From the NCBI RefSeq assembly GCF_002878395.1, contig NC_061118.1, positions 132,404,286 through 132,468,285 of the forward strand: DNA of 64,000 bases, in the 5' to 3' direction. This DNA comes from Capsicum annuum. Lineage: Eukaryota > Streptophyta > Magnoliopsida > Solanales > Solanaceae. Under the pieces are notes generated by a model. The model ran no database searches and had not been told where the DNA came from. It was given only the letters and a program-made list of their open reading frames with translations. The position numbers and the translations under genes are program-made. This document shows positions 23,424-35,393 of the stretch, one piece after another (positions within the stretch are counted from its first letter, which is position 1; every line of letters begins with the position of its first letter).

Positions 23424-24950
23424 ACCAAAGTTCAGGAATAACAGTTGAGATGGGGCGCCAGGCTCCAAGACCTAGGGTAGTGAGAATAGTGGTCGTACCT
23501 ATCCATTTTGCAGTAAATATGGTAGGAATCATAAAGGTGTGTGTAGAGCTGAAAGTGATGTCTATTTTGGGTATGGAAAGCTAGGCCACAGAGTTTGAGA
23601 ATGTCCTAAGGCTGGTCAATGGAGTCAGCACAGTCGTCCCTCAGCTCCAATAGGGCGCTCGACTAAGTAGGGCGCCACTTCTAGTACCATCGGTGGTCAA
23701 CGCCAGAATAAAATTTATGCACTTCGGTCCTGACACGATTAGTAAAGTTCTCCTTATGCGGTTACGGATACGTTACAGGCCTTTCATATTCTTGTGTATG
23801 TTTTAGTAGACCCCAAAACTTCGCTTCTATTTTAACCTCTTAAATAGTGGTTAAATTTGGTGCCAGTCCTGAAACTTTAGTAAAGACCTTCTCAGTATCT
23901 AGTACCACAGACTTAGAATGATGGCTTTAAGCTAAGGGGGAGATGATAGAACAAGTAACCAAGTAAGGCTCTTAAATCCTAGTAGTGGTTCCAGTATGTG
24001 TGGAAAAGTTATAAGGATGAAGACGCCCAACCCATTCTTATTTCAATCTTTGTGCTTCAGTTATCACGATATCTACTCATGCCTTATATGTCAGCTCTAT
24101 GATCATAGCTCATATTCATGTATCTTATCAAAAATCATGCATTCTCTTAGTTCCTCGTATAAGGAGTTCCAGTTTGCTCAACAATACAGATCCTGTTCCA
24201 TAAATTCATGAGCTCCAAATTTAGGTCATGCAACTAATGGCTCATATACTCATACTTTATAGTATGTTTAGTTCCAGAACTCATTCTACACTCTTAATGA
24301 TCAGTGAAATTCAGATTTATGTCATGCAAGTCCTCAACTCAAACCTCTTTGATGAATTCATGTCATTGACCCTCTATTCCTTAGACCTCAGTTTTACATT
24401 CTAGATATTCAGTCATGATTCAGCGTAAGTGTTCCATACATCATCTTAGTCTTTCCTTAGTATTTGATCCAAGTCAGTATCATTCTGGGGGGACAAAATT
24501 TCCCAAGCGGGAAGTGTTCCATACATCATCTTAGTCTTTCCTTAGTATTTGATCCAAGTCAGTATCATTCCGGGGGGACAAAATATCCCAAGCGGAAGAT
24601 GTTTTAATACCCTGAGTTTCTATATCCTAAACTTCTTAACTGTTCTCCATAAAACATGATCCAGCTTTAAGTAATGGGTACTCATAAGTGGACTCTCGTG
24701 TTTCTATCTCAGCCTTATAACTACTCTCATGTCATTGCATACATTTCATGTAAGCAGTTTAGTTCCTATAGCATGTTTTAGACTCAGTCATGTAATCATG
24801 TTCCTCGTCATGCATGTTCCGTATATGATCTCAGTTGCCAAAAATTCAATATTCTCAGCCTAACCAGTACCATTCGAGGACGAATATTCCTAAGGGGGAG
24901 ATATTATAATGCCCCATACGCTTCTAGGCTAGAAATTGACATACGCCAGT
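23424..24950 (+). repeat. Array unit 3, with an internal 85-bp duplication
   Basis: It is about 85 bp longer than the others because 24428-24512 is repeated at 24513-24597 (AGTGTTCCATACATCATC start, CAAGCGGGA end). LTR-head signatures are at about 24600 and 24903. Confidence 0.85.
24428..24597. repeat. 85-bp tandem duplication in array unit 3
   Basis: Two nearly identical 85-bp copies (24428-24512 and 24513-24597) differ at only a few bases. The other array units have a single copy, so this arose after unit amplification or in that unit only. Confidence 0.9.
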
Positions 24951-26393
24951 ACCAAAGTTTTGGAATAATGATCGAGATGGGGCGCCAGGCTCCAAGACCC
25001 AGGGTAGTGGGAACAGTGGTCGTACCCATCCATTTTGCGGTAAATATGGTAGGAATTATAAATATGTGTGCATAGTTGGTTGTGATGTGTGTTTAGATGT
25101 TGAGATCCAGGCCATAGAGTCCGAGAATGTTATAATGTTGGTCCGCAGATTAGCATAGCCGTCCCTCAGCTCTAGTAGGTCACCTGACTCAATAGGGCAC
25201 CATTTCCAGTGCCAGCGGTGGTCAAAACCAAAACAGAGTTTATGCACTCCAGTCCCAACACGATCAGGAAAGTTCTCCTGATGCGGTTACGGGTATGTTA
25301 CAGGTCTTTCATATTCTTGTGTATGTTTTAGTAGACCCCAAAACTTTACTTCCTTTTTTTAACCCCCTAAATAGTAGTTAAATTTGGTGTCAGTTCTAAA
25401 ACTCTAGCAGAGCCCTTCTCAGTGTCTAGTACCAAAAACTTAGAATGATGGCTTTAATCTAAGGGGGAGATGGTAGAATAATTAACCATATCAGAATCTT
25501 CTATCCTAGTAGTGGTGCCAGTATGTGTACAAAAGTTGTAGGAAGGAAGATTCCTGACCCATTTTTATTTCAGTCTTTGTGCTTCAGTTATCACGATATC
25601 TACTCATGCCTTATATGTCAGCTCTACGATCATAGCTTATATCCATGTATCTTATCAAAACTCATGTATTCTCCCAGTTCCTAGTATAAGGAATTCCAGT
25701 TTACTCAGCATTACGGATCATGTTCCATAAATTTATGAACTCCAAATACAGGCCATGTAGCTCATGACTCATCTACGCATGCTTTATAGTATGTTCAGTT
25801 CAGGTACTGATGCTACACTCTTAATGATCAGCGAAATTCAGATTCATGTCATGCAAGTCCACAGCTCAAACCTATTTGATGAATTTATGTCATTAACCCT
25901 TTATTCCTCAGACCTCACTTTCACATTTCAGATATTCAGTCATGATTCAGTCTGTAAGTGTTTCATACATCATCTTAGTCTTTCCTTAGTATTTAAGCCA
26001 AGTCAATATCATTTAGGGGAGACAAAATGTCCCAAGGGGGAGATGTTGTAATACCCCAAGTTTCCACGTCCTAAACCTCTTAACTTTTCTCCACGAAACA
26101 AGATACAACTTTAAGTAATGGGTACTCATAAGTGAACTCTCACATTTCTATCTCAGCCTCATAACTACACTCATGTCATTTCATGCATTTCACGAAAGTA
26201 GTTTAGTTCATGTACCTTGTTACAGACTTAGTCATATAATCATGTTCCCAGTCATGTATGTTTCGTATGTGATCTCGGTTGCCAAAAATTCAAAATTTTC
26301 AGTCTAACCAATATTATCTGAGGACAAATATTCCCAAGGGAGAGATATTGTAATACCCCATACGCTTCTAAGCTAGAAATTAACGTGTGCCAG
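24951..26393 (+). repeat. Array unit 4
   Basis: Same order as unit 2, with LTR-head signatures at about 26047 and 26346. The gag-derived part is more decayed, with no readable zinc knuckle. Confidence 0.85.
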
Positions 26394-27161
26394 TACCAAA
26401 TTATAGGAATGACGGTCGAGAAGGGGCGCCAAGCTCCAAGACCCAGGGTATTAGGAACAGGTAGAGCTGGCTGTGATGTGTGTTTTGGATGTTGAAATCC
26501 AAGCTACAGAGGAAGAGAATGTCTAAAGGTTGGTCCACGGAGTCAGCACAATCGTCCGTCAGCTCCAGTAGGTCACCTGACTCAGTAGAGTACCACTTCC
26601 AGTGCCATTGGTGGTCAACCGCAGAACAGAGTTTATGCACTCTAGTCCCAACATAATTAGAAAAGTTCTCTAGATGCGGTTACGGGTGCATTACAGGACC
26701 TTCATAGTCTTGTGTATGTTTTAGTAGACCTAAAACTTCACTTCTTTCTTGTAACCCTCTAAATATTGGTTAAATTCAATGTCAGTCCTGAAACTCTGGT
26801 AAATCCAATCTCAGTTTCTAGAACCACATGCTTAGAATAATGGCTTTAAGCTAAGGGGGATATGGTAGTACAAGTAACCAAGTCAGACTCTCAAATCATA
26901 TTAGTGGTGCCAGTATGTGTGGAAAATCTATAAGGAGGAAAATGCCAGACCCAATCTCAGTTCAATCTTTGTGCTTCAGTTATCATGATATCTACGCATG
27001 CCTTACATATCATCTCTATGATCATAGCTCATATTCATGCATCTTATAAAAAATCATGTATTCTCCCAGTTCCTAGTATAAAGAGCTCCAGTTTGCTTAG
27101 CAGTATGGATCATGTTCCATAAATTTATAAACTCCACATTCTGGTCATCCAGCTTATGATT
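26394..27161 (+). repeat. Array unit 5, truncated
   Basis: It has the gag-derived start with a deletion near 26460 relative to other units, and ends near 27161 in the unassigned part (CTGGTCATCCAGCTTATG), directly joined to internal LTR sequence. Confidence 0.8.
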
Positions 27162-29648
27162 TGGCATATTAAGACCCACCAAATTATATATAATTGAATT
27201 AGCTTTCCAACTATACCAATTTTGCCTTGATCTGATACCCGAGCAAAAAGTTATGGCTTTTCAAAGAGGTGTGTGTAGCCTAACAATCGTAAACATTCAT
27301 TGGAATGGGTTTGCCATAGGATGTGTGCCGCAAACCTTAAGATTTTCCAAGCGGCATAGACATTTCATTTTTGAGTTATTCCGAGGGCAACCACTTTATT
27401 TTTTAGCTATTTTGAGGGCAACTAAGTTATTTGACACTTCTTAAATATCCCTAAACATAACTACAAGAGATTAATAGCTCTTAAACATATTTTAAACCTA
27501 TTAACATCATCAATTCATTATCTAAAACACAAGAGGAGAAAAATAACTAGGGTTTGCACAATCAAGCTTAAAGGTCCAATCTTTTCACAAAATTCGTCGT
27601 TAAGGTATGTTAGATGTTCATCCATGGGTCCTTTTCACCCATGGGGTCCAAGAATCCATTTTCAAGTATAAAGTTTTGATCTTTACATGTTATTAAGAAT
27701 TATATCCATGAACTTCCATGAATCTCGACACTATATCATGTTTACAAATTATTTTCAATGGAATTTATCCATAATACATTCGAAGGGTGATTTTTGCTTC
27801 CCATATCCTTAACCCATGAATTTTAGTAGTGAAATTATGTTATTATCTCAGGTTTAACTATTCCTATGCTTCAACTCTTGACCCCCATGTGTTTGATAAA
27901 ATGCCTAAATGATTGGATTTTGAACAATGATTACTTATTACATGTTTACAATGAAATTACATGTTTACAATGAATTACCTCCATGAAACTCTTATGAATT
28001 TTGATCATGTATTATGTTTTCAAAAGTTTTGATAGAAAAACCCTTACATATTTGAAAGTTGAAGTATGTTTATCTATACCTTAGTAATTTGGTTTCAAGT
28101 TATGATTTCAATTGTTTTCATGTGGAATGCGTTATAGTATGTATTAAATATTGTGGTTTCCATATCATGGTCATTTCAATTCCGAATAAAACCCTCAATT
28201 TATGATTTGGTCATATGATTGTGCTATCTTATCATGTTTAAAACCACCCCCCATGTTAAAGTCTTGACCCCCATGTGTTTGATGAAATGCTTAAGTGATA
28301 ATTGTGAGCAATGATTTCCCTCCATGGTTTTAAAGCTTTTATGTGTCCCTATTATTATTGTTATCAAGTACTGGGGGTTATGAATACCCGAAATTTAGCT
28401 ATTTTCTTAGTCTTAGTATTTTTAGAATAGTTTCAGACACGTATGAGCATTATCAGTTAAGTCAGTTATCATGTCAGTCAAACTTAGACCAGTTTAGTAA
28501 TTTGAGTTAGTTCCTTCTTTAGTTAAACTTAGTTCAGACCTGTAATCAGTGTCATTTTAGTTGGGGGTAGGATTCAGCACCGATTGAACCCAGGGATGGG
28601 GGCATTCATGTTAGTATAGGGTTTAACCCTTAGTAGCAATCCTTGAGTTACAGAACCACATAGCCAGTGTATGTTTGAGATGTCTTCCTACTAGTTTAGG
28701 GTTGACACATATCTCATGAGACTTTCTGTTAGTTTACGGTTGACAAGGTTTTTTCCATCTGGTTTATGGTTGACACAGCCATTGTTAGAATCCATGGCAC
28801 GGTACTATCACCCTTCCAACTAGGGTCATAGGTTGGACCCTTATCAGCTCAGATTTGGGGCATGTCAGTTAGATGATACCTCCCACAGTTTAATTTTTAG
28901 TATTTAGTCCAGAATTCAATTCAGTTTTGCTTGACCATAGCATATATTTTATCAGTTATTCAGTTATCAGATTTTAGTATTATGGTTTACAGACTATTTC
29001 AAAATCATGTTATATGTTTGGTTATGCATTCTCATAATTTACAGTATGCACTCATTCATATCTGTTATTAAGTTACCTTATGCTACTCATTCAATTAGTT
29101 ATTACTCGTGCATATAAACCATGTATAATAGCCTAACCTTATCTATCATACTAGTACATTTATGTACTGACCCCATACTAGTTTATTATGCTATAAGGTC
29201 TTATATCGTAGGTTCGGATGCTCAGGTTCTTGAAAATACTTAGAAATTACAGCGCAGTAGCAGCAACAGTGGTGAGTCCTCATATTTCAAGGACCGATTA
29301 TATTTATTTCAGTGTTTTCAGTTTAGTATTCAATTGGAGTTAGTTGGAGCCTTTCCCATCAACTCTTATTTAGTCAGTTTTAGAGGCTTTTGGACACTTC
29401 AAATAGTCAGTTAGTTTGTCATTACTTTTATTAATTTTTAGACAGTTGTTTTCCGGCAGTTGTTTTAAGACTTATGATTCAGAAATGTTTTTGTATTTAA
29501 AACCTTATGGCGACTTTAGTTATTCCACACATATGTATTTTGTTATTATTATTTAGGGCTCACAGCAGTACCAGCTCATGGGTTAGCTTGTGGTCACTCA
29601 TGACTGTAAGCACCGTATGGTGTCTGGGTGTACTCCCAGGGCGTTACA
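27162..29648 (+). repeat. 3' LTR of chromovirus C, 5'-truncated
   Basis: It begins at a position matching about 17011 of the 5' LTR (CATATTAA(T/G)ACCCACCAAATT) and ends GGGCGTTACA at 29648. The first roughly 258 bp, including TGTAATACCCC, are missing. Its palindrome-rich block (about 27300-27350) has one unit where the 5' LTR has three. Confidence 0.85.
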
Positions 29649-29653
29649 ATTTT

Positions 29654-30170
29654 TTAGTAGAGGTTATGCGCTCTTGATACTTACAAACATATTTTGATTC
29701 TGAGATCTGATTTTGGTCTTGAAATTCTTTTGTATTGATCTTGGTTGATTAATTCAGTTAAAGTTTTGGATTTTTAGTTGTGATAATTTTAACTACATGT
29801 TATGCTTTCATTTATAAATTTTCTTAACCTTAGTCAGGATTGTGGAAACCCTAGAGTATTGATGAAGTAAGGGAAGTTCTATGATGTTTAGAACTGATAC
29901 CCATGTATTAATTCTATTATCTTTACTTTAATAGTTATCTTAGCAGTTACAAATGTTAGGATCCTTCCTAGATTACTGTTGCATACTCTTAAAGAGGAGT
30001 AGTGACTAGAAAAAGATAATTACAACAATAATTTAAAGTTTAACTATTGATCCACGCTACCAGGTATTATCTAAGTAAGATGATTGATGTCATCTAATAA
30101 CTAGAGACACAAATGGCAATAGTTAACTGGGATCTAGGATAAGGGTTAGTAAGGCAACATCCTCAGACTC
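29654..30170 (+). repeat. Athila 3' LTR, second piece
   Basis: It continues the LTR interrupted at 16752 and runs to the LINE insertion. The text from about 29990 (AAAGAGGAGTAGTGACTAG, ACTATTGATCCACGCTACC) has the character of Athila LTR ends. No coding sequence is seen. Confidence 0.6.
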
Positions 30171-30186
30171 AAAAGGTAAAGGGTGA
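30171..30186. repeat. LINE target-site duplication, left copy
   Basis: AAAAGGTAAAGGGTGA occurs here and again at 35024-35039, after the A-run. The four leading A are ambiguous with the tail. A duplication of 12-16 bp is typical of LINE insertion. Confidence 0.9.
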
Positions 30187-30439
30187 GTTTGATTATGATA
30201 ATGTATATATTAATGGAGAGGAGGGGGAAAAAGAGAATAGTAAACACTTATTCAAAGCTTTTGATCTTGTTGTGGCTACAGGTATTCATGAGGAAATTCA
30301 GCAAGTCACTAACAAGAAAGGATTATCCCCAAGAAGACAAAAATACCAAGCTAAATTCTCCAGAAGTACTTTTACAAGCAAGTGTGCTAACAGTGAGAGG
30401 GGGGTTCTCATTAGGTCTCAAGCCAAAGGTTTATTATGA
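30187..30439 (+). pseudogene. LINE ORF1, C-terminal fragment
   Basis: The frame is open from the left junction to TGA at 30437-30439, about 84 codons. It includes EEIQQVTNKKGLSPRRQKYQ, which fits the basic tail of plant L1 ORF1 proteins. The N-terminal RNA-binding part is lost by 5' truncation. The stop overlaps the ORF2 start as ATGA (30436-30439), as in a coupled reading arrangement. A longer frame starting with ATG at 30183 on another phase is a shadow. Confidence 0.6.
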
Positions 30440-33400
30440 TTAGCAAGCTCATTTGGAATGCCAGGGGTATTAATACCCAAGAGGCAATAGAAAGACTCAA
30501 ATCTCTCTATAATATCCATCATCTCTCTCTTATTACCATTCTTGAACCCTTTTCTAATAATTCTCAGCTCCACAATTTCAGAAGTCAATTAAACATGGAC
30601 AAGGCAGCCTGCAATGCTAACGGTAAGATATGAATGTTTCAGACTCATGACATCAATTGTGATATTGTAGAATTTGATAAGCAACAAATCACTTGTGTTA
30701 TTAATCATATGGGGTTGAGTCAATAATATATGATGACCTTTGTGTATGTCAAATGCCATGACAATTTGACAAGACCTCTTTGGGATAGAATGTTACATTT
30801 TTCTTCTCTAAATATGCCTTGGTGTGCTGTAGGTACTTCAACATGTTTACTTCTATTGACGAAAATTTAGGGGGTGTTCTTATAACATGAGAAAGAGCTT
30901 TGATTTTATTGGGGTTATTGAAGCTTGTGGTCTGGTAGATATTGGTTTTAGTGGTCAGAGGTTCACCTGGTTCAACTTAAAAGGAATCAATTTCAGAATT
31001 TGGAAGAGGTTGGGTAGAGCCTTAGTCACTGATGCTTGGCTAAAGCAAATGCCCCTTACTACCAACACTCATCTTTCTTCTGTGGGTTTTGATCATTGCC
31101 CTATTTTGTTACAAATGCAAGAAATACATGACAATCACATAAAATACTTTAAGTTCTTAAACTGCTGGGTTGATAACAAATCTTTCCTAAAAACTGTTGA
31201 GAACTACTGGAGCAGACCTGGTGAGGATGATCCTATGTGGATTTTTCATCAAAAATTAAAAAGACTAACTAACACTCTTAGTTACTGGTCTAAGAAGGAA
31301 TTCAGTGATATTTATGCTAAAGTGAAAGAGTATGAAGATAAGGTTAGAACTACAGAAGAAGAGCTGATTCATAACAGCACTGATAAGAACATGATTAATT
31401 TGCACCATTTGAATGCTGAATATATTAGATTTCTAAAATTAGAAGAGTCAATTCTCAAGCAAAAAGCTCAATTACACTGCTTCAAGGATGGAGATACTAA
31501 TTCTATATATTTTCATGTTTTAATTAAAGGTAGGAGAAGAAATTTATTTATCCACAGAATTAAGAATGAAGAAGGCAATTAGGTACAAAGCGAAGGTGAA
31601 ATTGCTGCAACTGCCTGTGAATATTTTCGAGAGATTTTCATTGGTAAAGGGGAAGTGATTCCTGAAGATTACCTCAATTGCATTCCCAGAATGCCCACTA
31701 CTGAAAAAAATAACATTCTTCATGAAGATCCTACTCTTGATGAGCATAAAACAGTATTTTTCTCAATGAATACTTATTCTGCAGCTGGTCCTGACGGCAT
31801 GAATGGAACATTTTTTCAAACCTGTTGGCATATTATTAAACATGACCTCCTAAAAGAGGTTCAAGCTTTCTTTTGTTATCACATTATGCCTAAACATTTT
31901 TCCCATGCTTATTTAGTCTTACTCCCAAAAGTATATCATCCAAATAAACTTTCAGAATATAAACCCATAAGCAAGAGTAATTTCACTAATAAAATTATTT
32001 CTAAGCTGATTATTCTCGGGCTAGCACCAATTCTTCCCAATTTGATTTCTCCCAACCAATCAGAATTCGTGAAAGGCATAAACATTTCAAAAAATATTAT
32101 GCTTGCTCAAGAAATCATCCACAGTATCAAAAAGCCTGATGAAGGTGGGAATGTTGTGATTAAATTAGACATGGCAAAGGCTTATAACAGTGTTTCTTGG
32201 TCCTTTACTCGTCTATTCTCAGGAGAATGGATTTCGAAGAAGGTATTATTGATATGATATGGAGAATTATGTCCAATAATTGGTATTTCGTGATTTTTAA
32301 TGGGTGTAGACATGGTTTCTTCCATTCCACTAGAGGCTTAAAGCAAGGTGATCCCCTTTTTCCAGCTCTTTTCATCTTGGGTGTTGAGGTTCTTTCAAGA
32401 ATGCTGAACAATTTACATCACCATAATTTGTATCCTGGTTTTACTATGGAGCAGAAGGGTCCTCAAGTTAATCATCTGAGTTTTGCTGATGATGTGATAA
32501 TCTTCACATCCGAGAAAAGATCTACTTTGGGAATTATTATACAGGTTCTTACTGATTATGAGCATGTGTCCGGGCAGCTTATTAATAGAGACAAAAGTCA
32601 CTCCATGATTCACTCAAGTGCCTTTCCTAGTACCATTAATATAATCAAGCAAGATACGGGTTTCAAGCAGAAGATGAGTGCTATTACTTACCAAGGATGC
32701 CCCATTTACACAGGCAGGCAAAGAATCATCTTCTACTCTGGTTTGGTATCTAAAGTGGTGGCAAGAATTAGTGGCTGGCAGGCTAAATTTATTAGATACG
32801 GAGGTAGAGAAACTCTTATTAAGTATGTGCTTTAGTCCATTCCAATTCACATACTATCGGTAGTTGTTCCTACTAGGACCATTCTTAAATAAATTTTGAG
32901 CTTATTTACTGATTTCTTTTGGGGGTGGACTGATAAAAAGAAGAATACCATTGGTCTTCGTGGAGAAATCTTAGTTATCATACAAAAAAGAGGGTATTGG
33001 TACCAGACATCTCAAAGATGTTTGTGTTACTCTTCAATTTAAGCAGTGGTGGATTTTTAGATCTAAAGATACCTTGTGGGGTGACTTTCTCAGAGCTAAG
33101 TATTGTCAGAAAGCTCATCTAGTTATCAATAAATGGCATGCTGGTAACTCTTTGGTATGGAAACACATGATGTACAACAAACAAATTGCTGAAAATCACA
33201 TTCATTGGAGATTGAAATCTGGTACTTGTTCCTTTTGGTGAGATGATTGGCTAGCTGTTAGTCCACTTCATTACTACAGAATAGAGCCTATTATCTCTAA
33301 TAACATCAAATTTAATCAGCTATGGGTGCAAGGTGAATGGGATATTGAAAGGCTCAATCAGTTGCTACCTCCGGTTATAGTTCATCGGATCATGGAAACT

Positions 33401-34589
33401 CAATTTTATTTTCAAGAAGGAGTTGTTGACCAGCCTGTTTGGATGCCTAATACTAGTGGTAAGTTCATGGTTTCTTTAGACTAAAACCTTATAAGACCTA
33501 GCAAAAGTAAGACGATGACAAACAGGTATACTTGGCATTAGTATGTTCCTTTTAAGTGTTCTTTTTTTTATGGAGAACACTAAAAGGAAAATTACATACT
33601 GATGAGAAGTTAACTTCTTTCGAACATGAGCCATCGGATTGTCATTGTTGTTATAATCCAGGACCTGATACTATTGAGCATATAATGGTTAGCGGTTATT
33701 TTGCAAGCAATATCTATCAATTTTTCTCTAACTCTTTGGGGATTAATCACACCACAATGCCTCTTAGAAATCTGATAATGAGATGGTGGATCGTTAGACA
33801 TAAAAATGAAGCTCATAAGCAAGTTCTTCATGCAATCCCTATATTTATTTGCTGGAACTTATGGAAGAATAAATGTGTGGTGAAATATGGAGTCAAGACA
33901 TCAAACTTGGCTAGAGTGAAATTACTAATCTTCAAGAATATTTCCATGCTTTTAATCATTAATTTTCCCTACATCTTTTGGCCTCAAAACTGGAAAGACA
34001 TGATGATATTTTTTGAGGGTGCAACCAGATAACTAGGGTAAAAGAGGTTGGTTGGGTCAAGCCTACTAATTCTGTTGTGAAGTTGAATACAGATGGTAGT
34101 GTGCTTGACAACCCTGGCAGGATTCGAGTCATGGGTGTAGTGAGATATTATCAAGGAGATCTTATTTTTGCATATGCCAGCCCTCTTGGGTTCGGAACTA
34201 ACAATCAATCCAAAATAGAAACCGCTAGTATTGGTCTTAATTGGTGTTTACAAAATGGTTATATGAAGGTTGTTTTAGAGGTCAATTCGTAACTCATTGT
34301 TAAGTGGATCAAGCAACATGCTACAGCTCCTTGGAAACTTCACACTTATCTTGACAACATCAAAAGAATCATGACACAGCTGGAGGAGGTTACTTGCCGA
34401 CATAATTACCGAGAAGCGAATTTTGTAGCTGATTCTTTATCTAAAATCAGTCACAGTTATGATATTTCTCAACACTACTTCAATTTCCAGCAGTTACCAG
34501 AAGAAACAAGAGGATATTTCATACTTGACAAACTTGGGATGATTAATTTTAGAAGAAGAAAGATAAAGATATTCAAAGAGCCACCGTGA
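30436..34589 (+). pseudogene. LINE ORF2: endonuclease, reverse transcriptase, RNase H, broken
   Basis: It starts at ATG 30436 (MISKLIWNARGINT, the usual start of the L1 endonuclease). A stop at 30631-30633 and a one-base loss near 30831 in the expected GDFN codons break the endonuclease; its GFSGQRFTWFN and FDHCPILL parts remain (30940-31110). RT begins near 31780 (AAGPDGMNGTFFQTCW), shifts frame near 32200, and shows SPNQSEFVKG, KLDMAKAYNSVSW, GLKQGDPL and LSFADDVIIFTS (near 32480). A zinc-ribbon-like segment follows (CHCC...GPDTIEHIM, 33640-33690). RNase H at 34077-34460 has NTDGSV, KIETASIGL and VADSLS, with the third acidic motif read as EVNS and a stop after it. Its protein would copy LINE RNA at a nicked target. 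Not functional. Confidence 0.85.
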
Positions 34590-35023
34590 AGCATTGTGAA
34601 TTTGTAATAGAGGACTTGGTAACTCCTTTGTAGTGCTTCTTTGCTAGTTTCACCATCGATTTGTCCTTCTTCATCCAGACTTCATTATGATAGGCTATTT
34701 ACGATCTTTTTGTATGAGTTTTTTCCTTTACTTTGTATGGGGAGAGTCTCTCTTATTTATGCTTTCCTAGATTATATTATACTAAGAGGAGTCCTCTCTT
34801 TTAGATGCTTAGATCTAGCATTCCTTTTTAGTATCAGGGATGAGTCAATCGGCCTTAGTAGGCTTGCTGACTTTGACCCGCCATAGGATCAGAGGTAAGG
34901 TTTATGCCCCCCTCCTTTTACTTTTTTTTGCTTTTATTTATGATAAGGCTTAGGGTTGTGCAGCTCAATCCCTGACCGCCACAGAAAGTGAGAGCCCCAA
35001 GTAAGGTCTGTTCTCCAAAAAAA
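34590..35023 (+). other. LINE 3' untranslated region and A-tail
   Basis: Untranslated sequence after ORF2, T-rich, ending in CTCC and an A11 run. No frame in it resembles a protein. Confidence 0.7.
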
Positions 35024-35039
35024 AAAAGGTAAAGGGTGA
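35024..35039. repeat. LINE target-site duplication, right copy
   Basis: Same 16 bases as 30171-30186. Next to the A-run. Confidence 0.9.
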
Positions 35040-35393
35040 AATATGCCAGCTTGTCCAAAAGATAATTAGTGGTACATAACTTATCAAAATATGTATAAAA
35101 GGTATCAGTTTGGATCAATAAATCATGATATGCCTATGAAGTTGAGAAGCCATGGGGAACACAATCCTAGTGCTCACCGATGATTGATCATAACCAAAGT
35201 TAGTACTAGTTACTTGTTCGATATTGACACTATAATCCCCCCATTTACTTTTCTAGTTTTGCCCATTGATTACAGTAGCTAAAAGCTTCAATTCCATATA
35301 TTCCTTGGGATTTAACCCCAACTTTTGTTGGGTTACAATATTTGACAACAACCACATAATCTTCAGATTGAAGGAGTAGCTTGGGCATTATCA
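35040..35393 (+). repeat. Athila 3' LTR, final piece
   Basis: It has the wording of Athila LTR ends: CCATGGGGAACACA, CTCAATTCC-like text, TTGGGATTTAACCCCAAC, TTGTTGGGTTACAATATTTG and a last GGGCATTATCA. No Athila primer site follows, so this is a 3' LTR. The next base starts plus-strand copia coding sequence. Confidence 0.7.

Larger units (their letters stand above)
20551..27161 (+). repeat. Head-to-tail array, about 4.5 units of 1.44 kb, inside chromovirus C
   Basis: The landmark ACCAAAGTT starts at 20551, 21997, 23424, 24951 and 26394, so the spacings are 1,446, 1,427, 1,527 and 1,443. Each unit runs from the gag zinc-knuckle region through a short protease-like piece, an unassigned roughly 800-bp part, then two polypurine-plus-LTR-head signatures about 300 bp apart, and about 45 bp of LTR head that joins back to gag. 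The fifth unit stops at about 27161, inside the unassigned part, where it meets the truncated 3' LTR. Confidence 0.9.
16753..29648 (+). mobile_element. Chromovirus-type Ty3 element C, pol replaced by a tandem array
   Basis: 5' LTR 16753-19471, primer site, gag (19695 onward), then an array of 1.44-kb units (20551-27161) and a 3' LTR lacking its first roughly 258 bp (27162-29648). No RT, RNase H or integrase motif exists in between. The flanks are GTTTT (16748-16752) and ATTTT (29649-29653), a 5-bp duplication with one mismatch. Removing the element joins two parts of the Athila LTR. Confidence 0.8.
30187..35023 (+). mobile_element. L1-type LINE, 5'-truncated
   Basis: It contains the tail of ORF1, a damaged ORF2 (endonuclease, RT, zinc-ribbon-like segment, RNase H), a 3' region (34590-35016) and an A11 run (35017-35027, shared with the duplication). 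Perfect 16-base duplications flank it. It sits in the Athila 3' LTR, which resumes at 35040. It is 5'-truncated, as most LINE copies are. Confidence 0.9.
7330..35393 (+). mobile_element. Athila-type Ty3 element, non-autonomous, heavily interrupted
   Basis: In order: gag-protease remnant (7400-8698), noncoding region with the GGGAGGCAACCC signature (8715-8885), promoter-like module (9190-9360), a second ORF with a plant-transposon domain (9977-14540), 3' noncoding region (14541-16095) and a 3' LTR that ends GGGCATTATCA at 35393. The LTR is split into three pieces by chromovirus C and a LINE. RT, RNase H and integrase are absent. The right edge lies inside the integrase part of a plus-strand copia element. 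The left edge is hidden by the Ogre-like insertion. Gag-protease, the extra ORF, the noncoding motifs and the LTR end all agree on the Athila lineage. Confidence 0.75.

Noticed and set aside
21390..26051. Repeated short ORFs starting MFSSST... or MTHLRML... in the array
   Set aside because: They recur because the DNA unit is repeated; each copy has a different length and there is no family resemblance.
20551..27161. CRISPR-like or satellite-only reading of the array
   Set aside because: Units are 1.44 kb with gag and LTR text, far from CRISPR structure, and confined to one retroelement.
30183..30443. An 86-codon frame starting at ATG 30183
   Set aside because: The overlapping frame with EEIQQV text is the real ORF1 tail; this one has no family features.
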